The notes under the pieces: generated by a model
The model's database searches: none
What the model saw: only the letters and a program-made list of their open reading frames with translations
What the model was told of the DNA's origin: nothing
Assembly (NCBI RefSeq): GCF_035083965.1
Contig: NC_089735.1
Location: 9,698,001 to 9,762,000 of the forward strand
Reading direction: 5' to 3'
DNA length: 64,000 nucleotides
Origin: Branchiostoma lanceolatum
Taxonomy: Eukaryota; Chordata; Leptocardii; Amphioxiformes; Branchiostomatidae
Translations under genes and position numbers: made by a program
Part shown: positions 42,418 through 50,183 of the stretch, piece after piece
How the letters are laid out: each line of letters starts with the position of its first letter
Numbering within the stretch: position 1 is the first letter of the stretch

Positions 42418-45400
42418 GACCAACGTTGTTAATTACAAACCTGTGCTGTAGTCGACACAATCGGCGCAGTCGCAGTGTTCTGCGGTGTTCCCGCACCAGT
42501 TGTGTGGAGAGCAGCATGGGCTAATACCGTCAGGATTACATTCAGCAGCGGTTCCGTCCCCTGTAGCGTAGCCGTCTCCACAACGGAGATCATCACGCCA
42601 CTTCTGAGTAGCTATCGAAGAGAGATAGAGAAATTCAATAGGAAGAATACGCACTACAAAAATGCTTCCGCTCCAGAGGTGTCGCTAAAAATTTGCCACT
42701 CGAGCTCGTATAAAAATGCAAGTTGTATAGTTATACCAACAATAGGATGGTACAAAGATAGGCAAAGATAGAAATATTGATGGATATCTGTTCTCAAATA
42801 TGGACAATAATTGATGCTTGATGGGATCTGATTTGAATGTAGGAAATGCTATTATTTTGTTATCATTTATAAAGTTGCAATATACTATGTTAGATACAAA
42901 ACTGTACGTGAATAAGACTTAGAGAAAAAATACCGGCTGAGAAGGCAAAGGATCCACCCCAGCTGCCGTAACTGTTAAAGAGTAAAAAAACAACAGTATG
43001 TCAACAAGTAGTTCTTATTGAAATGAATATTCTGACAAGCATAGTACGAATATATTATCGCACTACACAGGAGTATCATTTTCTGTGAAAAGTGTATTAA
43101 GTTTTGTATATAAAGTACGATACAGATGGATCTGGGATGGATAGATCTTATCCAGTCCTGAAAAGTGATGGGTGGGGGGATACAAGCTTAGTAATGTTCT
43201 GGACCACATTCTTCTCTCTCCAGCGCCACCTAGCGCAGACAATGGAAAGAACAACGACAAAGTATCGCCCAAGGTAGCGAGGATTGTCTTTACGTTGGCA
43301 GGTAAACCCTTTTGCTATGCAGTAAACTTAACGTTAACTCTAGCGTTAACATCCAATGCTATTTTCTCTGTCACTTACCTCTTTGACTTAACGCCGTTCT
43401 GATCGGTGTCAAGATAAGAATCCTGTCCAGGCCACTTGTAGACGGTCACCTGTCCACCTGCGTCTGTGATCCTACCGTCATGGATAGCAGCACGGCAGAT
43501 GCTGGAATCCTGTCGAAGGGCAATATCAGACCCAGCTGACTAAAATGTTCTATCCCGAAAAGGTTCTATATGTGTCATAGACTAGAAGGAGACCAGAGTC
43601 AGAGACAGATCTAGAGAAGGCAATGTTCAGACGCACGATCGCGAGTTGATCTATTTCAGTCATAAACCGTGATGAGGGGGTATACAAGCTAGTCACGTTT
43701 AGGACCGCATCCTTCACACCTAGCAGTGGGAAGTAGAATGACATGCATAACCCTGCTACGTTCCCCTTACAGTATTTATTAGATCATAATCAGAGATAAA
43801 ACGGCACTCACATCAGTATATATGTAGGTCCCCCAGACTTTGTAGTTGCTGTTTCCAGAGCATCCGGACGGGCAACTGACGCTGAAAAGCATGATATGAA
43901 TTATTGAATAATTCAATTAGATCTATGTAAAGCAGGAATGGATTTCAAAATAAAACAATGGCATTATTCTGGGAAGAACATATTTACTATCGCCTTACGT
44001 AAAAGTCTCCTGGCTGTTAAACTGAGAAGAGTCAGCAGAAGTTGAACAATCTGCGATAACTGGAAAAAGAGAAAGTAAAACGTCTTATCCACTATATCAT
44101 GGTTAACCGTGTAAATTTAACATCGCTCCTCAAATCGATAAAAAATAAAACATGCCTTTAAAGCACCACAAATAAAGAAATGACACAAACCATCACACGA
44201 GGTGCCATCGTCGCTTAGAGTTTCCCCAGCATTGCAGGAGCACAACACGTTGTTTCCGACATCGATGGAAATAACCATGCGGTCAGCTGTTCCAACATTG
44301 GGACCGGCTGAGTAAACAAAATCATTTATCGCAAATTAGAAAATAAGGCTTGGCTTAAAATTTTCATACTTTAGTTGTATTATCTCAACAATTTATAAAC
44401 ATTTGCTTTGTCAACGGTTGTCAATCCCCATGTGTTGATAATCCCATACAACTTGTTACAACGTTTATCGGTGCTGATGTCGTTAGTCATGTGTGTTTGT
44501 TTGTTTTTGTTTGTTTGTTTGTGAACTCAAGAAGCTGAAGATTGATCTTAATGATTTATAATGTATTGGTAGATGTTGGCAATGGACAAAGGACACGTTC
44601 GATTGTCGACATAATAGCGGCTTTCTGTGGTACTGCAGCATTGTATTTTTCCCACCAAAGTTGAGTGTATCATAAACATTAACAGCCTACTATTTACGAT
44701 TAAATCATGGCTCACCTTTCTTGTAAAAGCAAAAGAATGCATTAGACACTGAAGTGTCAAAGCAGCATCCTCGCTGTTGACACTCGTCTTGCGTGATGCC
44801 CTGATAGCCACAGTCCTGCCGCATGGTGGGGTCCACCAGGCATTCTTCACCTGTTTCTGGTATGCAAATAGGAAATGAGGAAGATTTTGAAACTGGAAGT
44901 TCTTGTAGAATTTCAAACATGAAAGTAACTAAAAAAGATGGGGACGTGAATAGATATGAGTTATACAAATGAAAATGGCATTTGTATAGTTAATGAAAAA
45001 TACTAAGAAATACCATAACAGAAACAGGAATATCTACTTGCGGCGTTTTAAAGTTAAGTGAAGTTTCACATGATTAGACATAAATCATGCAAATAAGGAC
45101 CTTATTTGCATAATTAATGGAAACATTCTTTATTAAAAAGAAATGATTTATTTGCTAAGATAAGACTTCCATACGATGGACACCATGTTATTTGGGTACA
45201 TAAGATCATCAACTGCAATGATTTATGGTTATAAGTACCCAATTTGCATAACCAATATTTTTACTTCCCTAAATCCCCTAACAAAACATAAACTTTAGCT
45301 TCGACTGGACACGGAATATAGATAGAGATAGCGAGGAAAACAGTGCACGTACCGCTGGCAAATTTGACGTTCGTATTGACTTGAGAAAACATGATGAGCG

Positions 45401-47078
45401 GCACCTGATCTTCGGGTGTTTTCTCCCATGAACAGACTCCATCAGGACCTTCGTCAGCAACCATCAGCCAACCGGCGTCCACGTTACAACCTCCGTAGTT
45501 GCGGTTGATGTAGAAATACCTGCAATGAAGGACAACCAACCCTTGAAGCGCAACCAAATCCATCATGCTTCTTTCTCCCAGACTGCCTCGCTTGCTTGCT
45601 TGCTAAAATAAAGGATGGTAGAATTTTACCAAATGGAATAAATTTGATTTATCAATTTTACAGTTTTAGTCACAGGCCTTACCTTTTCGACGAGGAGTCT
45701 CCTTCAACTGAAAAGAAGTTTTGAGGTTCAGTGTCAAGGTCGTTCCATGGGGATGAGACCAGACGAGACTTGGTGAACCAGTTAAACTTGTCGGTGTTTT
45801 GCCCATCGAAGATCAGCTCCACATTCCCAGAGGACGATTCCAACACCATTTTTACCTAAAAAAGTCATTTAATCTTCTTAGGAGTCTTGTTGCTTTAATC
45901 TATTAAGTCTTTCCAATACATTCGTTGATAATGACATTGTTAATGTTAACGAGTTGTGCTATTTTTCGTCATAGTCCTATCTAGAGTCCTATTTACAATG
46001 TAAGGGTTATGATATGTCATCTTAATTTAAAGGGTCTGAGGTCTTTAAGAATGTACTCTTTATCATGCTTACATATGGTCATTTATGAAAAGCCTATAGA
46101 ATCTATCAAAACTATGGGAATTTTACTGTGTAAAAATCATTCTAAATGGCTTGATGGAATTCATGTGTGAGTATAACATCTACTAACAGAATACCACCAG
46201 GGTACATAATTACGCCGAAAAGATACGCCCAAACTATCTATTATAAACCCACCGTTTGTATATTCAGTGATCCCCAATGCTCCACGACTGGACACTTGTT
46301 GTGTAGAACCTGGTCATCAGGACCGGCACTCCAGGCATCGTACACGGTCTGTCCCGTTCCTTTCACCGTGGAAAATACTTCAAGCCATTCGGCGTCAACT
46401 GTAAGAAATAGGTGAATGTGAACGCGGTAAGTTGAGGACAACATGATAAGTATTATAAGGTCAAGCTATATAACATAAGGATACAACGTTGCTCTAATAA
46501 GTCATTAGTCTGAATAGTGTTCAGTTTTACCTACGTGACCATATACTTATAAGGTGGACTTTGCTTTTATAATGTAAAACGGGAAGACATTGAGTAGACA
46601 ATGGTCTATGAATCTATGTAGACTTTGGAATCAATTCTATTGCTATACCATATGTACAAGCATCGGGCAAGAAAACGTAGTAACAATATCTTCAAAAATG
46701 AGATGGAAAGATGTTGAATATTTGCAATATCAAAACATGTACAGTTGCTTTTTTGAATTGCTAAACGTAGTTGTGACAAGAAAAACGCAGGAAATCGACT
46801 CAATATAAAATTAAAGCACCTACAAATGGGACAAGTGCCGATTGAATTTTTTCTTAATACGTCTATGAATGCTATCCTCAACTGCAGTTTGTACACAAGC
46901 ATTTAAGCACATTTCTTGGCGTTTTTGACCTTTACAGAGTAACATCAATTGCTAAAAGTACGCCTACAAACGTTCTTCAAACTGGTAGTGAATGAAAACT
47001 TTACTTACCGAGGCCTATTCCAAGTAGAATTGTATAGAGGGTTAATTCTCGAAACGCGCCCCGACTTGGGTCCACCAT
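25510..47078 (-). CDS. Chimeric ADAMTS-type metalloprotease with N-terminal trefoil/EGF/LCCL/kringle array (40 exons, 1,744 aa)
   Basis: Forty coding exons run from 47078-47009 (ATG, signal peptide) to 25591-25510 (TAA). I matched every donor, acceptor and phase by eye, and the joined length is 5,235 bases, exactly 1,745 codons. The product should be secreted and extracellular. Residue map: signal 1-23; unnamed module 24-185; trefoil 186-232; EGF-like 233-271; LCCL 272-371; hevein-like Cys module 372-428; GCW modules 429-530 and 531-631; kringle 632-715; reprolysin 716-916; disintegrin-like 916-1025; TSP1 1026-1098; Cys-rich 1099-1213; spacer 1214-~1345; four TSP1 repeats ~1346-1604; unique C-terminus 1605-1744. 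From the EGF back to the kringle the module borders are phase 1, the pattern expected of shuffled modules. The zinc site HELGHNIGMDHD is intact, so it is probably an active protease. Substrate unknown. An alternative is two adjacent genes split at 39.2-40.9 kb, but phase continuity and the absence of a start or stop there argue for one. Confidence 0.85.
27372..27450. repeat. Dispersed CTCF-like-core repeat, copy 1
   Basis: gtacaagcttaatcacgttt, then caacgccacctagtagtc and aagtagaa; member of the family described in the findings. Confidence 0.6.
27655..28545 (+). mobile_element. LINE 3'-end fragment between ~190-bp direct repeats
   Basis: At 27853-28224 (+) an open frame reads [20 protein letters not shown], then [17 protein letters not shown] and TYADDRQK. 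This is the Cys/His knuckle found at the C-terminus of many non-LTR retrotransposon reverse transcriptases. An aataaag signal lies near 28327. The unit is flanked by direct repeats 27655-27850 and 28365-28545 (shared gggatgcgcacag and gggaagggttttta). The right repeat runs into the donor of protease exon 36. It is 5'-truncated and non-functional. Confidence 0.65.
28516..30880 (-). CDS. Exons 33-36: C-terminal TSP1 repeats
   Basis: Exons 30880-30733, 30108-29895, 29295-29079 and 28650-28516. With the end of exon 32 they encode about four TSP1 repeats: [47 protein letters not shown] and [16 protein letters not shown]. The last ends [10 protein letters not shown]. This is the ADAMTS C-terminal arrangement used for matrix anchoring. 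Confidence 0.92.
29335..29600. repeat. Dispersed CTCF-like-core repeat, copies 2 and 3
   Basis: Two copies about 180 bases apart in the intron between exons 34 and 35: ggggggatacaagcttagtc ... gcgccaccttg, and gagggtacaagcttcggacc ... gcagcgccgcctagcagtgg. Confidence 0.7.
30330..30402. repeat. Dispersed CTCF-like-core repeat, copy 4 (inverted)
   Basis: Reverse-oriented: ccgcagctaggtgtcgctgc followed by gtttgtatcccccg. It abuts the foldback element at 30405. Confidence 0.6.
30405..30589. repeat. Near-perfect 185-bp palindrome (foldback element)
   Basis: Arms of about 90 bases are almost identical inverted copies centred near 30497 with almost no loop (ccaacccc-gatggtta-cggggttgg). Shared outer block: ttgcaggctctgaaccggct. 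Intronic between exons 33 and 34. It would form a long hairpin in the transcript. Confidence 0.9.
31091..34150 (-). CDS. Exons 26-32: Cys-rich and spacer domains
   Basis: Exons 34150-34054, 33680-33553, 33180-33060, 32790-32689, 32404-32296, 31670-31535 and 31202-31091. The Cys-rich part has [24 protein letters not shown] and [13 protein letters not shown]. The spacer has [16 protein letters not shown] and [12 protein letters not shown]. Exon 32 ends in the start of the next TSP1 repeat ([10 protein letters not shown]). The exon 32 acceptor is 10 bases upstream of an apparent cag, which would have created a stop. Confidence 0.9.
34341..35233 (-). CDS. Exons 24-25: central TSP1 repeat
   Basis: Exons 35233-35079 and 34404-34341. 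WCRAGECIG closes the disintegrin region; then [35 protein letters not shown] and FGICELQ make the canonical central ADAMTS thrombospondin type 1 repeat with its WxxW and CxxTCG motifs (sites for C-mannose and O-fucose). Confidence 0.93.
35766..36376 (-). CDS. Exons 21-23: disintegrin-like region
   Basis: Exons 36376-36184, 35987-35946 and 35858-35766. Contains [27 protein letters not shown] and [12 protein letters not shown]...VPVEGSQCG, the ADAMTS disintegrin-like pattern. The 3' part of exon 21 and the 42-base exon 22 are less typical, so their borders are the least certain in the gene. Confidence 0.75.
36825..38670 (-). CDS. Exons 15-20: reprolysin (M12B) catalytic domain
   Basis: Exons 38670-38534, 38277-38206, 37926-37817, 37671-37631, 37331-37220 and 36953-36825. 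The domain starts [14 protein letters not shown]. It continues through [20 protein letters not shown] and [16 protein letters not shown], and has the zinc-binding HELGHNIGMDHD split by a phase-2 intron at the Asn codon. The Met-turn is GKDIMAT, followed by [13 protein letters not shown]. All three zinc histidines and the catalytic Glu are present. No furin-type RXKR site or cysteine-switch prodomain precedes it. Confidence 0.95.
38878..39129 (-). CDS. Exon 14: kringle domain
   Basis: A single 252-base phase 1-1 exon encodes a full kringle: [51 protein letters not shown] and ELCDVPVC, with six cysteines at kringle spacing. It directly precedes the metalloprotease exons. Kringles bind lysine or proteins. 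Its junction to exon 13 spans a 1.8-kb intron with no recognised exon. Confidence 0.95.
40930..41232 (-). CDS. Exon 13: GCW (WSC-like) module 2
   Basis: Phase 1-1 exon of 101 residues: [55 protein letters not shown] and [16 protein letters not shown] tandem duplicate of exon 12. Its donor (acag/gtcagg) is slightly weak, but the phase joins exactly to the kringle exon. Confidence 0.8.
41689..41994 (-). CDS. Exon 12: GCW (WSC-like) module 1
   Basis: Phase 1-1 exon of 102 residues: [48 protein letters not shown] and a final [14 protein letters not shown]. Same module as exon 13 with about half the residues shared. Lectin-like by analogy with WSC/PAN-type modules. Confidence 0.8.
42066..42416. 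repeat. (CA)n-rich tract
   Basis: About 350 bases of interrupted then pure ca dinucleotides in the intron between exons 11 and 12. The pure run (42354-42416) ends 24 bases from the exon 11 donor. Confidence 0.95.
42441..42611 (-). CDS. Exon 11: Cys-rich hevein-like module
   Basis: Phase 1-1 exon encoding [26 protein letters not shown] and [10 protein letters not shown]. The CCSxxxWCG core resembles type-1 chitin-binding (hevein) folds. The acceptor was set at 42611 (tcgatag) because using the nearer cag would create a stop. A long CA repeat begins about 25 bases past its donor. Confidence 0.75.
42934..44059 (-). CDS. Exons 7-10: LCCL domain
   Basis: Exons 44059-43999, 43881-43812, 43509-43379 and 42971-42934. 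Key LCCL signatures in order are [42 protein letters not shown] and NGVKS followed by [15 protein letters not shown] domains (cochlin, Limulus factor C, vitrin) bind lipopolysaccharide or glycans in several proteins, so an immune-recognition role is possible but inferred. Confidence 0.93.
43150..43255. repeat. Dispersed CTCF-like-core repeat, copy 5
   Basis: ggggggatacaagcttagta ... ccagcgccacctagcgcaga, in the intron between exons 9 and 10. Confidence 0.65.
43668..43745. repeat. Dispersed CTCF-like-core repeat, copy 6
   Basis: gagggggtatacaagctagt ... cacctagcagtgggaagtag, in the intron between exons 8 and 9. Confidence 0.65.
44191..44307 (-). CDS. Exon 6: EGF-like half-module
   Basis: Phase 1-1 exon. 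It contains [19 protein letters not shown], the C-terminal half of a calcium-type EGF domain. The N-terminal half is atypical, with only one further Cys-bearing segment, so this may be a degenerate EGF. Confidence 0.7.
44716..44856 (-). CDS. Exon 5: trefoil (P-type) domain
   Basis: One phase 1-1 exon encodes [19 protein letters not shown] followed by [13 protein letters not shown] and a final Cys (FFCFYK). The six-cysteine trefoil pattern with the GCCFD core is complete. Trefoil domains in other proteins bind mucin-like glycans or act as linkers. Confidence 0.93.
45353..47078 (-). CDS. Exons 1-4: signal peptide and unnamed N-terminal module
   Basis: Exons 47078-47009, 46398-46253, 45855-45683 and 45519-45353. 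Exon 1 gives [20 protein letters not shown], a basic/hydrophobic signal peptide likely cut near residue 24. Exons 2-4 encode a ~160-residue module with [52 protein letters not shown] and a final CSWE...IMFSQV. I recall similar sequences in uncharacterised secreted proteins of fish and lancelets but know no domain name. It contains SSKRY, a possible basic cleavage point. Confidence 0.8.
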
Positions 47079-48950
47079 CTTCGCTTAACCAGGTACAGTA
47101 GTAGGTGCTGTCTTACACTCAAAATGCACCTCAATCGAAAGGGAATGATAAGATTGGAAAAAATATTGGATTTCTCTGATTTTAAGTGCCAGATGTGACG
47201 AAGTATGTTGCTTTCTTTTATTAGTTACAAAAACACGTGCTGAAAACAGCATTTGCGGTCGTTCTCATTGAGTAGAGTATTGTGGATCAATAGCTTTATT
47301 CTTTTGTTTTATGACCATATGTTTCCTAACCATTCAAAGCTTAGTTAGTTTAACAAAACAGACTTGATTTGTAGAAAACTCTTAGAAATATAAGAAATAA
47401 ACACATGCTCAAAGAGCATTAATTTCTTTTTTTATTTCAAAACGTTAACTAACATCGAGATTTCAACAGTGTTTCTGTTTGTGAATACAGCAAACGAACT
47501 TGAATAGAATTGATTTACTGTAAAGGAAATACTAGATCTATTAAGAGTTAGACATTGAATAAACCTGTTCATGGATTTTATGATGTCCAACATACATAAA
47601 CATTGTTTCAACCTTTCTTAAAGTTGACCCTTTTCCATGATGTCTCTCCCACTGAAAAATAGATCCCCTAAAATCACTACCTTCAAATACACGGTTGCAA
47701 ATACATGGGCTGTATCGTAAAGGTCAATGTGGTTGTTGGGAGTATCCGCTTGTGAACAGTGGCCCCAGTGTATGTTAAAGTTATTTCTCCACATACATAC
47801 AACCTTGTCATTCTTTCAGAACAACCTTGGCATTACAAGCTTAAACTTCGATCCACTCTGTCATTTTGACCTACTCTTACTTGTTTTTCATACGCATAGA
47901 TAAAGAAAAACAAAAGATTTCAGTTACAATACGTCATTCCTCTCATTCAGGTCATTTGTGCAATCGATTTCAACACAGGCTGTTTCTAAATTCAATAAAT
48001 GATGTAGTATACAAGTCATGTCAAACTATGTAACAGCTATCCGATAACACAGACACAAAGAGAATAATGTACCATAAGTAACATATTGCATTCTAACGAG
48101 TAGTAAAGTTGTTATTAGCCGTAGAGTTTCCAAACATGTGGTACAAGAAACTTCTGCTGTAGTACGGTAAAACGCCACCAGGGGGTTCGTAATCAAACAT
48201 GCCTTCTATTTTGTTTACACTTGACCTAAAAACTTTTCCATGAAGCGTTTGGTGACTTAAGTAGTAACTGAATACGCAGCAAAATGTTTGACACGTCTGT
48301 TACGTTTTTATCGGTTGTGCAGAATGATGCAGAAACAGACCCCCTGCATGCGCATTACTAAACGGTCTCCGGAATTCTGACCAATACATTGTTTTAAAAC
48401 TTTTACTCTTTGTTGTTTTTTTCTTCTACGTTTTCCACGGTAGCTTCCTAACCTTGGTGATGAAAGCTGGGTTAGGTCCGATTTCCACCAGACGAAGATC
48501 GCTGAGCAACAGTACAGCGACCAAAAATGATATTCGTGAATGAGATTCCCTTCCTCGGATACGCAACATCAGGTAGCAGTTACGGTTCTGGTATTGTAAT
48601 ATGGCGTGTGATCGATCCGTGCATGAGACCCTCCTTGCGACAGCAACGTATTCTGCAGATTGCTCAATCCATCCAATTGATGAATGCATTTTGTGTACCC
48701 TCGTTTGCAAGTGTTGAGTCAGTCTATTGTTCATGTCTAAGAAACTACGCACATTCAAACTGTTTTATGACATACTCCTGTCGTTTGTAACGTTCATGCA
48801 GATATGTTTGCTGTTTGTGTTTTACTTCGTGGTGTCCTGCACACTTTGTACCTTATGGTCTCTATTCGTGCAAGAGATCCCTTTTGCGGTGTGTACGTAT
48901 CCTGTAGTTTTTGCCACATCGTTTTTCGTCTTCAAAACCATCACAGGAAG
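47079..48950. other. Upstream region of the protease gene
   Basis: The promoter of the 40-exon gene should lie here, but I see no clear TATA box. Mostly AT-rich non-coding DNA. A CTCF-like cgccaccagggggttcg occurs at about 48174. Confidence 0.4.
48453..48569 (-). CDS. Possible orphan signal-peptide exon
   Basis: A 39-codon open stretch from an ATG (MLRIRGRESHSRISFLVAVL then LLSDLRLVEI) to a plausible donor (accaag/gttagg). It looks like a signal-peptide exon, but no downstream exon in phase 0 is recognised and its phase does not fit the protease gene. May be chance. Confidence 0.15.
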
Positions 48951-48952
48951 TA

Positions 48953-50181
48953 AACTACGCACAAAAAGTTCGGAAACTTAACTTTGGTCGATCATATTTC
49001 CGTTATTTTTTACCGATTTCAATGTTTTACATATCATTTAAAAGCTTTTTTGATTTCCTTTCCCATGATGCCAAACTTATTGTGATTGCGAGTTCATGAA
49101 ACGAGCATTAGGCCTGCTAAAGTGAGTGGGTCGAAGAAATAAAGTGCCAACATTACCATACTATAATCAAACATGCTATTCCGTACAATCATGTCATATT
49201 CTTCTGTTGATATTGACTTCTGTACGAGGGTATTGTGAAAAATCAACAAGAATAAACGAGACATATTCATGAAAGCTAAGTTTATTCTTAATCAAAACCA
49301 ACAATCTGTGTCTTAGTAATGGGTTAGCAAGGAGTCTTAGTAACGGGTGGCCCAGCCACGCGCTCACTACAGCACGGCACCTCCTTCTCATACTCGTCAC
49401 CAGTCGTGCAATGCGATGCTGTGGGATAGCGTCCCATTCCTCCACAAGCAGTCGTCATAGGTCAGCTAGCGTTGTTCTCTCGGTCACTCTTGCACGGACA
49501 GCTCGCCCAAGCTGATCCCATAGATTTTCGATGGGGTCCAGGTCCGGGCTCTTAGAGGGCCACTCCATCCTCTCTACACCTGCATGCTGGAGATGGTCTG
49601 CGATTACCCCTCCCCGGTGTGGGCGGGCGTTATCATCTTGCAGCAAGGCAGTCGGCCCCATGTTATGGAGGAAAGGGATGGCCACCGGATCAAGCACGAT
49701 ATCTTTCTGCATTGAGGGTTCCTGGTACAATGACAAGTCTTGTCTTTCCCCTGGAGGTAATGCCTCCGCATACCATGACGCTGACACCACCAAATGCTGT
49801 GGTGTAAACAATTGGATCGATGTGCTAAAAATAACCTTGGATGTTCTGTGTGCTAGAAATAACCTTAGATGGTCTGTGTTCTAGGGATAACCTTAGAACC
49901 CGGGGAAACAATATATTGAATCATCATCCGCGCCCATACCGATAGGATGTCACAGCGCGCGTATGACACCAAAAGGGAATTTGGGGCACTTTTTCTCTGT
50001 GACCCACTCACGTTAATAGTCCTGGTACTTGTTCCGTGGGTTTTCAATCACAATACGTTTGGTATCATAGAAAAGAGAATTACATAAGCTTTATGATGAT
50101 ATACAATGCATTAAAATCGGTAAAAATACAACGGAGATATGATCAACCAAAGTTAAGTTTCCGAACTTTTTGTGCGTAGTT
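48953..50181. mobile_element. Tc1/mariner-type element, 1229 bp
   Basis: Inverted terminal repeats of about 100 bases start aactacgcacaaaaagttcg at 48953 and end with its complement at 50181. Both are flanked by TA (48951-48952, 50182-50183), the target duplication of this superfamily. The repeats remain highly similar through ggaaacttaactttgg. The element encloses a decayed minus-strand transposase. Confidence 0.92.
49195..49811 (-). pseudogene. Tc1-like transposase C-terminal half, inactivated
   Basis: The frame contains LQDDNARPHRG (second catalytic Asp) and SPDLDPIENLWDQLG (third acidic residue, Glu), the DDE core of Tc1-type transposases. An in-frame TGA at 49457-49455 interrupts DL-RLLVEEWDAIPQ. 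Near 49690-49810 the similarity shifts frame, with the conserved VCGGIT...TRLVIVPGTLNAERYR block in another frame from IPFLHNMG. The N-terminal DNA-binding region is not recognisable. It cannot make active enzyme. Confidence 0.88.
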
Positions 50182-50183
50182 TA

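Noticed and set aside
42207..42524. Long open frames in all three frames across the CA tract, and likewise across the TG tract at 14753-14968
   Set aside because: They consist of Thr/His or Cys/Val dipeptide runs produced by dinucleotide repeats, not protein-coding sequence.
48727..48981. 84-codon hydrophobic plus-strand frame
   Set aside because: Runs into the terminal repeat of the Tc1-like element; no family resemblance and no splice sites.
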